Assembly (NCBI GenBank): GCA_030710605.1
Contig: CP092884.1
Location: 17,403,483 to 17,467,482 of the forward strand
Reading direction: 5' to 3'
DNA: 64,000 nt
From: Cordylochernes scorpioides
Lineage: Eukaryota > Arthropoda > Arachnida > Pseudoscorpiones > Chernetidae
Made by a program: the position numbers and the translations under genes. The notes under the pieces are model-generated. The model had not been told where the DNA came from. It worked only from the letters and a program-made list of their open reading frames with translations, and searched no databases. Of the stretch, positions 35,053 to 46,950 are shown piece by piece (positions within the stretch are counted from its first letter, which is position 1; each line of letters opens with the position of its first letter).

Positions 35053-38000
35053 CTTTCAAAACTTTAACTTTATTAACATAATTACAAATATATTGTCTTA
35101 CCTTTACAATTTGCTAATCTGCAATATAAAAATATACAAATTTATGTACCTTCTTTCTTTTAAATCATCCAAATCCACTGCAGTTAATAAAAATAAATTA
35201 TAAAATTTGTATAAATTGATTGTATAATTCGTGAGACAATTTTTTTTTCATCTAGAAAAGAATAAACTAATTTAACAATTCACAGGACTTATAAAATTAA
35301 TTTATGTGATTGATATTTTTTCTTTGATGAAAATTTACCTAAATAATTTGTAATAATTAATTAAATAACTTAATTCAGAATGAATTATTATTGAAAAGGA
35401 AATTATTAATTAAATAATGCATGATAAATATTCAGATAATCTATATATGCGTCTGAACAAATTAATTCAAATTTGTTCAGGGCAGGACCCAATTGTTGAT
35501 TGAATGTTCAGTTATAAATCCCAATAAGTCCAACTATTGCTATTGATACACTGACTTGGACACCAAATTATTTTGTCATGTGGCTATCTTTATATTAGCG
35601 CTGTTTGTAACTCCAATTTTTGTAATTATTAAAACGTATTTGATCATTTATTTTAGGGGATATATCACCAGACATCCTTTTTTTTTATTACTCAAATACA
35701 TATTACTCAGTAGCTACCACGAATTGATGGACCCCTATGTTTACGCTTTCCGTGTCAAAGTATTACGCTAATTAAAAATCAGAGTAGGATATTTATTTGG
35801 CCATATGAGAAACTGATATTAAGTTGCTTTCTGTACGGATATGTGCAGTCCGATATTTAATAATCTTTTGGAAGCTCATGACATCCAAGAAGCAACTTTA
35901 TATTATCGATCAACGATTGGATTAAAAGGTTCAAATTATGTACCTTGAAAAACAAATCGATAAAAAAACAGGGAGGGCCAATATAAAAAAATAATTTCAA
36001 GCAAAGGGGGCCAAATTTTTGAATATATTCAATATGAATGGAATTATATGTTACCAGTGCATGAAGAATATATGTCGCATGAAATAAAATTAAGGCGCGA
36101 GGGCTGCAAAATCTGGCCACCGCCTCGAAACCTTACTGGCGAGTCCAGACCTGGAAAATTTGGCTTCTGGTATAAGTTTGGTGGAATTCTTTTGGACGCC
36201 ACAAGAGCTGCAAGACCTGAACATAGATCCTTTGAGAATGATATAGTGGTGAGAAAGATTCAAATCTGACTCTTGGCATGGGACCCTGTTGAAATGGATA
36301 AGGGCTGAAAATTATTGACCTTGACAATTCCCAGCATCATTGGAGGTCAAAAGCGCCAGAGCTGCTAATGCGCGATATCTTTGCTACTCCGCCCTCAAAA
36401 TTAAAAAATCAACTTTTTAAAGGCCCGAAGGGATGATTATTTATGTTCGAAAATTTTATCTCGTACTTGTATGAACATGTTTTTGGAGTTTTTTGGGATC
36501 AGATAGAAAACCTATCAATGCTGCGCTCTGTTTTCACTTTCGTTATTGCTTTTCGCTAGAACTCAACTACTAAATAATCTAATGTTAAATAAATTATTTT
36601 TACTTGAGCGATTTTTTTAAAGTTCATCTTTTTTGTTATTTCCACACCATACATTTAGTTTGGAACTAGAGGGTTTATGGAGAGTTTAATTTGAATATGA
36701 AATTCAAAAATATGTATATTGTTGAGCAGGTACAGGCACATTCTGGTTATTCAGAAGGGTGAATGACCCAAATAAAGACATGGGAGTTTGTATAAAGATG
36801 CATCGTGCGTTTGTGCTTTACCATAATTTGACTAATGGAAATGAGTGACAAGAGGTGGAGAACTCGCCTCTCCCAACCGCCATCAGGAGGACCTTCCTCG
36901 CCCAGAGCCAACTCTTTACTAGTTGGCCCGGTTCTCTTGTATCTCATGGATGTAACTTTCCAATTTAAGACTATTCAGCCAGTTGGGATCCGTCACACTA
37001 CAGAGGAGCGTTTCGCTACGCTCAATACACGCCCAAGAAGGGTTAACTTCAGAAGCTTTTTCAGGAACCCGGCGAATAGGGAGCGCTCATAGCAGAGTAC
37101 ACACCGCAAACAATTCGAATACTGAATGCTGTCCCCGGGCTTCCTGATCATGGCGAAGGCTTCAAAAGAACCCTCCGTGGTCGGCAAGCAAGGCCTCTCA
37201 AGGGGAATACCAAGAAATTATATACATTATATTATGTATATCGTTGTTTTTGTTTTTTCACAGACATCTTCCTGCCTTGCCTGTCCTGTCTAATGGCTCA
37301 TCTAAAACCACCATTTCCGCATATTTGCCTCATTTCAGAATAGACCGAAATTTATTTGTGTCACAATGTTTACTTTTTTTCCCACCTCGATTATCATGGA
37401 GTGTTACTGCTGTTTACGGCCCTCGGTTTCTCATGATGCCCTTTGCAAGGAATTGAGTTTCAACATCCATGGCGGTGGATTAATCCACCGGCGCGAGGAT
37501 CCCCACGCGGGTTTGCCCAATCCAATCCCCCTCCCAAAGGAGTATGGAACGCTTCACGATTTTGCGTGTCATCCTTGCGCAGGGGCCATGCCCTCCCAAA
37601 GGAGTAGAGGTAGCCTCTCTACCTTCCCTAACCCGAACGGGTGCCTAAGAACTACTTAGTACTTGGTGAATGATCCTCATTTTCGACTATATATTAGACC
37701 CCAAATTATACCTTTTCGGATGACGTTGTGAGTGGATTGGGTTACCCCCTTCCCACCATGCAAACCTTCGCTGCAGGAAGAAATATTGGCTAGTGGTACC
37801 AGAAACTGGGTTTACGCCCTTAGGTTAGACCTTGATAAGCTCCGAGGAAAAGTAATGGTTTACAAATGGCTTCATCTCTGTTGATATTGCTTGGTCCTAA
37901 ATAGGATATATTGCGAAATTTTGTCGGATAAAAATTTAGAAAATATGAGTCACTGCAATGTTGCTTAAGCAACAAAATAATCAGATCTGAAGCATTGTTG

Positions 38001-38264
38001 TAATTTAATCGGCGGCTTATAATTTGTAAAAACAGCTCCAAATTGAATCAAAAAGGGTTTATTTATTTTTGAAGATTTTGTGCCGCAAATTCAAAGGTAA
38101 ATCTTGAGAAAATGCTTCTCATCAACTTCATAAATGCAAGGATTATTCTTTGAAATGTGCAAAGTTCAGATATTTGTCTAACTTGGAATTGAGAAATCTC
38201 GAAAAAAGGTCATCAAAAATTTCAAGAAAACTCCAATAACCAAAGTTCCAAAGTCATAAAATAC
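35053..38264. other. 3.2 kb with no recognised gene
   Basis: Mostly AT-rich. A GC-rich block at about 37440-37660 contains two CCCTCCCAAAGGAGTA units (about 37530 and 37590) and a palindrome GGTGGATTAATCCACC (about 37474). Several short frames on both strands (for example 36048-36269 plus) show no family motif. It may contain old retroelement or SINE debris. No tRNA is recognised. Confidence 0.5.
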
Positions 38265-39130
38265 GGCAGAAATTGTGTTATATCACAAAAAACTACCAAT
38301 GCCCAGCATATCATAAAAGATGTAACAAATGCAAGAAACTCAACCATTTTGCAAATATTTTCAGATCTAGAAACAACAATTTCAAAGTCAGACAAGTTGT
38401 TGGGCCACCAGAAACCGAAACGGTTCAAGAATTTGTAATCCAGCCAGATGGAAACATCTACCTTACCGAAGATTTGAATGAAGTCGAACTCAATGGCAGA
38501 AAGGAAAACATGAAATTATACACAGGTGCACAGCGTAACCTGTTGCCACACAACCTCGCTAAGAAACCAAATCTATAAATAGCAAATACTCCAGTAAAAA
38601 GTTTAATTTCCTTTCAGGACATCGAATACCTGTCAATGGACAAAGTCTCGCAATGTACGTGGTAATAAACGGGACCGCGAACATACGTTTTATCATATCT
38701 AAAGATAACGCTTGTTCTAATCTAGGCAGACAGACCTGTTCCAATTTAGGTATTTTCAAGCAAATTAACACCTGTCGAACAGGAATACCAAGAATCATTT
38801 GAAGGGATTTGATGTTTAAAAGGATCTGAATACGAGGCAAAGTTTCAGACTTAGGACATGAACATGCAAGTAAGACCACCCAGACCCATACCTCTGTCGT
38901 TAAAGCAAGAGTAAAGAAATAACTAGAGGAAATGGAAGACAATGGGATTATCAAGAAAGTAAACAACCCTACACCCAACTCCAGTCAGATGGTTATATCA
39001 AAACAGAAGGGAAAATACAAATATGCATTGACCCATTAGACATCAATAAAGTATTTAATAGAAGTCATTTCCCTTAACGGAATTTTGATCAGATTGCAGT
39101 CTATCTCTCTATAAATGTTTCGGAATACTT
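38265..39130 (+). pseudogene. Degenerate Gypsy gag-protease-RT start (K02A2.6-like type)
   Basis: The plus strand gives a double zinc-knuckle remnant (CPAYHKRCNKCKKLNHFANIF, the last Cys changed to Phe). The protease site reads MKLYTGAQRNLLPHNL, in which the active-site Asp is Tyr. After several stops and frame changes comes the RT start (RPPRPIPLSLKARVKK, EEMEDNGIIKKVNNPTP, then CIDPLDINKV). This order and wording are typical of K02A2.6-like Gypsy Pol. The reading breaks at the palindrome that carries the mariner element and resumes at about 40721. Confidence 0.8.
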
Positions 39131-39250
39131 CACAAAATTAATATGATGCATTTGCGAGCCATCTTTTATAAGAAATTTGAACTATTTTTGACGCGTATGA
39201 TTCTTTAAAAAATAAACCAATTTTCTACTGCCCTTACTGCAATGATAAAA

Positions 39251-39297
39251 TATTGGGATGGCCTGGCTCATCAGTGGTGAGCCAGGCCATCCCAATA
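39251..39297. repeat. Perfect 20-bp stem hairpin next to mariner
   Basis: TATTGGGATGGCCTGGCTCA (39251-39270) and its exact complement (39278-39297) are separated by a 7-nt loop, TCAGTGG. The outer TA on the right is the target TA of the mariner element. It is much more GC-rich than its surroundings. Confidence 0.95.
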
Positions 39298-40618
39298 CGA
39301 GGCGTGTTCAAAAAGTATCGCGAATTTTGAATTTTCGCGGGTTACGTATATTCGAATATCGATCTTTTTGTGGCTTTATGTTGGTACTCATGTCTCTCAC
39401 TTATGCCGACAAGCTCGGCCATTTTGAATGTTCACTTAATTGTTGACAGCTGCTTTGCTTGCAGGTGTTTTGGATCGTTTTCGATTTTTACCTATTTAAA
39501 AAAATGGATCAAAGAACCTGTATCAAATTTTGTGTGAAAAACGAGATTAAGTGCGCGGATGCATTCCGAATGTTGACTGTGGCATACGGAGAAGCTACCT
39601 TTGACCGAAGCAACGTTTATCGGTGGTACAAAATGTTCTCAGAAGGCCGAAAAGATGTGAACGACGAAGAGCGTGCCGGACGCCCGAGCACTTCAACAAC
39701 AGACGAAAAAATTTATGAAGTGGAGAAAATGATATTGGCCAATCGTCGAATCACCGTTAGAGAAGTTGCTGAGGACCTAAACATATCGATTGCTCGTGCC
39801 ATTCGATTTTTATCAATGATTTGGGCATGAGACGGGTCGCCGCGAAATTCATACCAAAATTGCTCAATTGCGACCAAAAACAGCATCGCATGAACATTGC
39901 TAATGAGATGTTGGACTCTGTCCGCGACGACCCAAATTTGCTCCAGAGGGTCATAACTGGTGACGAAGCGTGGGTTTATGGTTATGACGTGGAAACCAAA
40001 GCTCAATCATCTCAATGGAAGCTGCCGCACGAACCAAGACAGAAAAAAAGCGCGCCAATTTCGGTCGAATGTGAAAGTTTTGCTGACAGTTTTCTTCGAT
40101 TGCAGGGGCGTGGTGCATCATGAGTTCTTGCCACAGGGTAGAACGGTCAATAAGGAATATTACCTGCAAGTTATGCGCAATTTTCGCGAAGCAATCCGCC
40201 AGAAACGCCCGGATTTGTGGAAGAACAAAAATTGGCTTTTGCACCACGATAACGCCCCTGCTCACACATTGTTGCTTGTGCGCGACTTTTTGGCCAAAAA
40301 CAACACACAAATGATGCCGCAGCCACCGTATTCCCCAGATCTGGCCCCCTGTGACTTTTTCTTGTTCCCTAAACTGAAGAGGCCCATGAAAGGACGACGT
40401 TACGCTACGCTTGACGAGATAAAGACGGCATCGAAGGAGGAGCTGAAAAGATTTTAAAAAATGATTTTTTGAAGTGCTTCGAAGATTGGAAAAACCGTTG
40501 GCACAAGTGTATAATATCTCATGGGGAGTACTTTGAAGGGGACAAAATAGGTATTCATGAATAAATAAATAAATTTTGAAAAAACGCAAAAGTCGCGATA
40601 GTTTTTGAACACACCTCG
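39298..40618 (+). mobile_element. mariner element (1321 bp)
   Basis: Terminal inverted repeats CGAGGCGTGTTCAAAAAGTA (start) and the complement of GTTTTTGAACACACCTCG (end) differ at few positions and are flanked by TA (39296-39297, 40619-40620). Length and ends fit the mariner family. It lies in the centre of a palindrome inside the degenerate Gypsy. Confidence 0.95.
39504..40457 (+). pseudogene. mariner transposase, two frameshifts
   Basis: Start ATG at 39504 (MDQRTCIKFCVKNEIKC). The N-terminal helix-turn-helix pair includes SNVYRWYKMFSEGRKDVNDE and RAGRPSTSTTDEKI. A frameshift near 39800 moves the reading to FIPKLLNCDQKQHR and the first catalytic Asp in VITGDEAWVYGYDVET. A second frameshift near 40060 precedes FFDCRGVVHHEFLPQGRTVN, the second Asp (WLLHHDNAPAHT) and the third (PPYSPDLAPCDFFLF). 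The D,D34D signature of mariner is therefore all present but split over three frames. The C-terminal end also appears shortened at 40457. Confidence 0.93.
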
Positions 40619-40720
40619 TATTTTATCATTGCAGTAAGGGCAGTAGAAAATTGATTTATTTTTAAAAGAATCCTGCGCATCAAAAATATTTCAAATTTAT
40701 TATATTTCACAAAGTTGGAT

Positions 40721-43027
40721 CTGAAGAAAGGGTGCTGGCAGATCAAAGTGGCTCCCAATTCACAATGTTACTTCACCTTCAACATTCCTTGGGGAAGGCA
40801 TGTTCTTGAACCTACTGCCCCTGAAATATTCCAGAAAATAATGACACTTATTCCAAGACCTTGAGGGTACAGAAAAATCAATGGACAATATCCTGATCCA
40901 TGCTCCAGATCCACCGACCCTAGAAATAAGCACCAAAGTCCTACTAAGGAGTCTTAAAGAAAATGGAACCGAACTAAATAGAGATAAATGCAAATTTCAA
41001 CTTCAAGAAGTCTAATCTCTTTGCTACATTGTCACAGCAGAAAGCATTAAAATTGACCCTGAGAAAGTGCGCGCGATAGGAAAAATTAAGTCACAGAACA
41101 ATGAGCAAGAACTACAACGTCTCTTTGGCATGATACAATACCTGAGCATGTTCACATTCCGAATCTTGAAGATAGAACTAGAACTAGAAGCATGAGAATG
41201 CTGTTAAAAAAGATTAACCTTGGCTTTGGAACAAATCCCTCGAATTAGGTCTTTTAGAGATCAAGTTTTTTCTCAGAAACGCACCATCTCTGAAATTATT
41301 TAATCTCAACGGGAATCTAACGCTACACTTTCGGTAGACGCCAGTTCATATGCCCTTGAAGCTGTTCTATTACAGAATGGAAAGCCTATCGCCTAAGCCT
41401 TATAAGCTCTTAACTCCACTCAATAGATCTACCTCAGATAGAGAAGGAAGAACTCGCCATCAAATTTGGATGTGACAAATTCCAACTCATCTACGGCAAA
41501 AATGTTGAGCAAAACTGTTCACGTTGAGAAGGACCACCATCCCTTAGAAACTATATTCAAGAAACCACAAACAAAACATCCCCTTAGGCTTCAGAGAAGT
41601 TTTCTGCAGATACAATATGATCTCAGCATTAAATACAAGAAAGGAAAAGAACTGCTAATAGCTGATCTACTAAGTAGTCCTATGCTTCTATGAGGACACC
41701 TACATGGAAGAGAACTTTGAAGTACTGAAGACCCCCCCCCCCCCAGATACACACACAAACAAATAAGCGAACTATGAGTACCTTTTGGTTCTGACAAAAG
41801 ATGACCAAGAACTACAAGAAATGAACATTTTAATCTTTAATTGCTGGCCAAACTACAAATCAGTAGTCCCAGAAAGCTGAAAATACTGGCCATATAGAGA
41901 GGAAATATCGAAAAATAAAGATCAATCTTCATAATAGCAGAGTCTTCATTCCACAAGAGAAAGATTGAAAGAAAAGATACTCAAGTTAATCCACGAAGGA
42001 TACTCAAGGAACAAACAACTGCTTGAGAAGGGCTAGAAACTCAATATACTGGCATATCATGTCCCAAGACATCATCAACACTGTAGTAAATTGCAAGACT
42101 TTCCAAGCAAATCAAAGAAATAAGACAAAAAAACCGATTATCATCAAAGAGATATTGAGTCTTTCTTGGGAAATAGTCGCCGCCGATATTTTCTCAATAA
42201 AAGAAAAAAATTACCTGTCAATCACGGATAACTACTCTTGAATAATTGATTTTAAATAAATTAATACCATGAACTCTTCAGAAACGATTGAATATCTTCT
42301 AAAATGGTTCAGCATAAATGCATTCCCAGACTCTTAAAAATAGATGATGGATCAAACTTCACGTCCAGGGACTTCAATGACTTTCAAAAGAAGTGGTTGT
42401 TCGAACTATCAAACGGGCGCAGACAGCCAAGAACCTCATCGGGAAATGTTTGGATTCAAGACAAAAAGTAAAACTAGCACTCTTGAACTTCAACAACACT
42501 CCTAGAGATGGTCCTCCATCATCGGCTCAGTGTCTGTTCAGTCGCAGGACCAGAACTCTCCTTCCCAGCAGCACTCATCAGTTGGAACCAGAAATCTAAA
42601 AAGGGCAACCACAGCACCTAAGAAAGAAGCTGGAGAAGCAGAAAACATATCACGACAAGACAGCTAAGACGACGCCAAGCTTCAAGGAAGGTGAAAATAT
42701 AATACTGAAACAGCATTACAGTGAATGAATCCCTGGTAGTCACGCAAGAAGTATCTCCAAGATCTTATAAAGTACAGACACCTAGTAGAGTACAGTCTCA
42801 CAAAGAATCTGGAGAGTCCAAAGCAAAAGCTAAGGAAAATCCCGATGATCCCCAAGTCAACTATACTTTGCCCTAGCGCTGACAAGGAACAGGCTCAAGT
42901 TCCCGAAGAACTCGATACTCCTCCAATACCCTTCACAAGCCAGGAGCTCAGGAGTGAGCACAAGAATGACACCATTTCAAAGTCCTCTGGGCAGATCATC
43001 AAATCACTCAAACGATTTGAAGACTGA
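40721..43027 (+). pseudogene. Degenerate Gypsy RT-RNase H-integrase (continuation)
   Basis: Reading resumes with DLKKGCWQIKVAPNSQCYFT, EIFQKIMTLIPRP, then SIKIDPEKVRAIGKIKS. RNase H remnants are SVDASSYALEAVLLQNGKP and ELAIKFGCDKFQLIYGKN. Integrase pieces include NSIYWHIMSQDIINTVVNCK, WEIVAADIFSIKEKNYL, and LLKIDDGSNFTSRDF. Many stops and frame shifts. The zinc-site second half C-x-x-C reads C-K-T-F. A poly-C run (about 41730) interrupts it. The element is long dead and was present before the palindrome and mariner inserted. Confidence 0.8.
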
Positions 43028-43153
43028 CTTTCTTCATAGGAGGAGATGTAACAGCAGCTGGCACACCTACAGTCTATTGTAATCAATTGTAATCACTGAT
43101 ACGGAGTTTCAGATTGTTCATGTTGAATTCATGTTATATATATATATATATAT

Positions 43154-43493
43154 TGTTGCACCAGGTTGCGGCTTGGCAGACTCTTCAGCCTGGATTCTCT
43201 CCTGTGCTGGGTCTTGCATCTTACCAGAGCGTGTTTCAACCATCCTACAAACTTATAAATGGGAATAACGAGATAAGTCTTCTTTAAGTAGCCACCAGAA
43301 TCCTTTATTTATTTTCTCACATCAAAGAGAGCAGTGAAGTCACAGTGTACCTAAATACAAATGATGATAAATTAATAATCTGTTTTAAATAAATATCATA
43401 TAATATTTTATATAAAAATAAATAAATATATAATTTAAATTTCAAATATATTAAAACTAATATAAGAAATACGCCATTAATCATGATGTAACA
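43154..43493 (-). repeat. 3' LTR of the intact Gypsy (340 bp)
   Basis: Minus strand TGTTACATCATGATTAATGG to CCTGGTGCAACA. It matches 48000-48339 base for base as far as I can compare. The pol stop codon lies inside its first 20 bp. It contains AATAAATAAAGG as a polyadenylation signal on the minus strand. Confidence 0.95.
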
Positions 43494-46400
43494 CTTCCCC
43501 CTCTCCAGAGGTCGTCACGTCCTCGTGATTGACCTCATCAATTCTTTCAAAATAGGGTTTGATTCTTGAGACATGGACAATCAATGGGTCTTGGCCAGGA
43601 TTATCTTTTGGTTCAATTAAGTAATTTACGTTGGACAGCTTCTCTAATATTCTATATGGGCCAAAATATTTTCTCAGTAGTTTCTCACACTTTCCTATTT
43701 TCCTAATTGGTGTCCAAACTGCTACTAATTCTCCTGGTTCGTAGCTTCTTTCCATGTGTTTCTTGTCATAGTTCTTTTTCATTCTTTCTTGAGTCTTTAT
43801 TGTGTTGTTAATAACTAATTTTCTTGTTCTGTTTATTTTGTCTAAGTGATGTTTTATGTATTCATCATAATCATCTTTGTCAATGTCCACCGAGATATTC
43901 CTGTCGTCCAAAAGAGACGTGGGTTCTCTTCCAAACATCAGGAAAAAGGGAGAATATCCTGTGGTTTCCTGAATTGTAGTATTGTAAGCGTGAGTGATGA
44001 ATGGGAGTATTTCGTCCCAATTTTTCTGATCAGTGTTCACATACATACTGAGCATATTGATCAATGTTCTATTTAACCGCTCTGTCAATCCATTAGTCTG
44101 GGGATGATAGCTCGTTGTGAAGCAATGTTTAATCTTGCACGTTTTCATCACCTCTTTCATTAAATTACTGGTAAATTGAGAGCCTCTGTCACTAATAAGA
44201 TATTGTGGGGCTCCGTGCCGAAGAAAAATATCCTCTACTAGAAATTTAGAAACTTCTTTCACTGTTGCTTCCGAGACTGCTCTTGTTTCTGCATATCTAG
44301 TGTAGTAGTCCGACAGCACGATTATCCATTTTTTCCTGTTTTTCGTAGATGGTAGTGGACCAACAAAGTCAATTCCAATTCTTTCGAAAGGAAAGTTGGC
44401 TGGGGGGATGGGCTGTAGTAGTCCAGAAGGTAATTGGTTTGAGCCTTTCCTACTTTGGCAAAGGTGACACGTCTTAACGAATTCTGAGACATCCTTTAGC
44501 ATGGATGGCCAAAAGTATTTACTCTTTATTCGGTACATGGTTCTGGCGACGCCCAGATGGCCATTCGACATATGATTGTGATATTCTTTCATAATTTCTC
44601 TCTTTTTATACTCTGGAACCACAAGCAACCACGCCCTGCCTTCAGGGTTCGGGTTTTTCTTAAAGAGGCATCCATCTTCTTCTTTAAAGTTTTGTGCAAT
44701 TGATCGCCTGCTTCCATTAAGGTTTTTCTTAACACTTTCGATAAATTTATCCTCTTCGTCTGTTATTTGATTTAAAAATAGCCTTTCAAAATCCTCATCC
44801 CAATCAGTTTCTGGTAAGGGCCCCCTAGATAAGCCATCGGCGTCCAGATGCTTCTTTCCCGATTTATGTATTATATCGAAGTCATATTCTTGAATTTTCA
44901 ATGCCCATCTTGCCAATCGACCTGTTGGATCCTTCAAGTTTTTGAGCCAGCATAAGGCGTGATGGTCTGTTACTATTTTAAAGTGTCTTCCATAAAGGTA
45001 GGGTCGTAATTTTGACATTGACCAGACAACGGCCAGACATTCTTTTTCAGTGGTTGAATAATTTTGCTCCGCTTTACTTAGGGTACGACTCAAATATGAG
45101 ATCACCTTCTCTTCACCACCGATGTCTTGGACAAGTGTTGCACCTATGCCGATGTTGGACGCATCAGTATGAACATAAGTAGGTGCATTTGGATTGAAGT
45201 GACCTAAAATTGGTGGACTTAATAGTGCTGTTTTTAGGGTTTGAAACGCTTCCTCTTGTCTTTCTGTCCAGGTAAATGATACACTTTTTTTTATAAGGTT
45301 GGTCAAAGGGTCAGCAATTTTTGAAAAGTCTTTGATAAATTTTCTATAATATGAACACATTCCCAAAAAGGATTGTACTTCTTTGACCTTTTTGGGTCGA
45401 GGAAAATTTCTGACAGCTTTGATGTTATGTTCCGCGGGTTTTATACCATGTTTGCTCGTTATATAGCCGAGAATCTCCAATTCTTCAAAAGCAAATCGGC
45501 ATTTTTTGTCGTTTAACCTTAAATTAGATTCACGAAAACATCTAAAAACAGCTTCAAGTCTTTTGAGGTGCGTTGGAAAATCCGGGCTATATATGATAAC
45601 ATCATCCAGATAACACAAACAAATTTGCCATCTCAGATTTCCAAGCATATTCTCCATATTTCTCTCAAAGGTAGCAGGCGCATTACAAAGTCCAAAAGGC
45701 ATCACGTTGAATTCATATAATCCATGCGCTGTAGTGAAAGCTGTTTTCTCTTTGTCTCTTTCTTCGACTTCAACTTGCCAATATCCAGATCTGAGGTCTA
45801 TTGCTGAGAAGTGTGTAGATCCTTGGAGAGTATCCATAACTTCGTCTATTCTAGGGATCGGATAGACATCTTTTACTGTCACATTATTCAGTTTTCTGTA
45901 GTCCACACAAAATCTGTATTTACCATCTCGCTTCTTGACCAATATTACTGGAAAAGACCAGGGGCTAGAAGATGGCCTAATTATGCCTTCTGTAAGCATC
46001 TCGTCAATTTGCTCTTTTATAATATCTCGTTCTTTAGCACTTACCCGGTAAGGCTTGTGTTTAATTGGCTTCGCGTCTTCTGTGTCTATCCGATGTTTTG
46101 CCAAATTGGTTCTCCCTAATCTCGATGAAAAAAGATCTCCATACCTTTCTAAAACTTGTTTTAACTCCTTCTGTTCCTTTGGTGAAAGATTTTCGTTTAT
46201 TTGGAATCTAGGTTCTTCGTTCTTTTCTACCTCTCTTTCTCGACTCACATTTATTTTCGCTGGACTACTTCCAAAAGCCAATGTTTGGTTTTTCATTATT
46301 TTTAACGGTCGAGGATACGGATTAGTTATCCAGATGTGTGTTTCCCTATTTATAACATTGATCAAGCTTCTTGCTAGACGAAGTCCATTTGTTTGAAACA

Positions 46401-46950
46401 TTTTGCTGCTCTCCTCGATAATATATTCTCCATCCTCTGTTTCTACCAATGCCTTGATCAATTTCATGGAACATTCCGGTACAATGGAATCCTTGGCACT
46501 CTTTATTTTCAACATTTCAAAATTGATTTCGTCATGATTATTCGTCAAATCATATTTTATAGTTTCTTGCTTACAATCTATTTTTGCGTTCATTTTCTTA
46601 AGGAAATCTCTCCCAAGAATTAATGTCCGTAAATGCGTTTTCAATATCACAAAGTTGTGTGATAATGTTTTGTCATCAATTTTTATATTTAAAAATATAC
46701 TTCCTACCATGTCCAATTTTTTTCCATCGGGTCCTGCACAAATTTTTGCGAGTTTACTTATACCATGGCCTGTATCGAGGGCCGTTCTGAGGTCGACCAC
46801 TGAGAGGTCAGCACCTGTATCAACCAAAGCTTCAAAAGTCCCTATCTTGTCCACATTAATTTTTAATTTGTATTTAGGGTCCAACTTCTTGATTCCGTTT
46901 ATGGTCGACTTGCTTTGATTGACAGATTCAGGCGCGACGCTTAGTTTAAA
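43477..46950 (-). CDS. Pol polyprotein of the intact Gypsy
   Basis: Open from the frameshift site (46944-46950) to TAA at 43477. There is no ATG at the start, which fits translation as a Gag-Pol fusion. Numbering from the TTG at 46884: protease ALVDTGADLSVV (about 19-30) and LILGRDFL (about 88-95); RT with YRFCVDYRKLNN (about 323), FSAIDLRSGYWQVEV (about 359) and CYLDDVIIYS (about 424-433); RNase H HTDASNIGIGA (about 572) and VTDHHALCWL; integrase zinc finger EYHNHMSNGHLG...CHLCQSRK (about 767-813); core Asp in IGIDFVGPL (about 839) and LISDRGSQF (about 899) and Glu in NGLTERLNRTL (about 935); GPY/F-like KYFGPYRILEKLSNVNYLI (about 1075). All catalytic residues are present and there is no break. 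The last codons overlap the 3' LTR. Confidence 0.96.
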   Translation of the reverse strand, partial: FKLSVAPESVNQSKSTINGIKKLDPKYKLKINVDKIGTFEALVDTGADLSVVDLRTALDTGHGISKLAKICAGPDGKKLDMVGSIFLNIKIDDKTLSHNFVILKTHLRTLILGRDFLKKMNAKIDCKQETIKYDLTNNHDEINFEMLKIKSAKDSIVPECSMKLIKALVETEDGEYIIEESSKMFQTNGLRLARSLINVINRETHIWITNPYPRPLKIMKNQTLAFGSSPAKINVSREREVEKNEEPRFQINENLSPKEQKELKQVLERYGDLFSSRLGRTNLAKHRIDTEDAKPIKHKPYRVSAKERDIIKEQIDEMLTEGIIRPSSSPWSFPVILVKKRDGKYRFCVDYRKLNNVTVKDVYPIPRIDEVMDTLQGSTHFSAIDLRSGYWQVEVEERDKEKTAFTTAHGLYEFNVMPFGLCNAPATFERNMENMLGNLRWQICLCYLDDVIIYSPDFPTHLKRLEAVFRCFRESNLRLNDKKCRFAFEELEILGYITSKHGIKPAEHNIKAVRNFPRPKKVKEVQSFLGMCSYYRKFIKDFSKIADPLTNLIKKSVSFTWTERQEEAFQTLKTALLSPPILGHFNPNAPTYVHTDASNIGIGATLVQDIGGEEKVISYLSRTLSKAEQNYSTTEKECLAVVWSMSKLRPYLYGRHFKIVTDHHALCWLKNLKDPTGRLARWALKIQEYDFDIIHKSGKKHLDADGLSRGPLPETDWDEDFERLFLNQITDEEDKFIESVKKNLNGSRRSIAQNFKEEDGCLFKKNPNPEGRAWLLVVPEYKKREIMKEYHNHMSNGHLGVARTMYRIKSKYFWPSMLKDVSEFVKTCHLCQSRKGSNQLPSGLLQPIPPANFPFERIGIDFVGPLPSTKNRKKWIIVLSDYYTRYAETRAVSEATVKEVSKFLVEDIFLRHGAPQYLISDRGSQFTSNLMKEVMKTCKIKHCFTTSYHPQTNGLTERLNRTLINMLSMYVNTDQKNWDEILPFITHAYNTTIQETTGYSPFFLMFGREPTSLLDDRNISVDIDKDDYDEYIKHHLDKINRTRKLVINNTIKTQERMKKNYDKKHMERSYEPGELVAVWTPIRKIGKCEKLLRKYFGPYRILEKLSNVNYLIEPKDNPGQDPLIVHVSRIKPYFERIDEVNHEDVTTSGEGEVLHHD
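43494..43507 (-). other. Polypurine tract of the intact Gypsy
   Basis: The minus strand reads a purine run ending GAGAGGGGGAAG directly before the TGTTACAT start of the 3' LTR. It lies inside the pol reading frame. Confidence 0.8.

Larger units (their letters stand above)
39165..40715. repeat. Inverted repeat arms flanking the mariner element
   Basis: The left arm (to 39252, ending CCCTTACTGCAATGATAAAATA) is repeated in reverse complement from 40619 (TATTTTATCATTGCAGTAAGGG). The match is perfect for about 32 bp and imperfect for about 85 bp. Without the inserted hairpin and mariner the arms would meet at a central TA, so this was a palindromic element inside the Gypsy relic. Confidence 0.9.

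Noticed and set aside
39951-40589. 212-codon minus-strand frame
   Set aside because: It is the antisense shadow of the mariner transposase.
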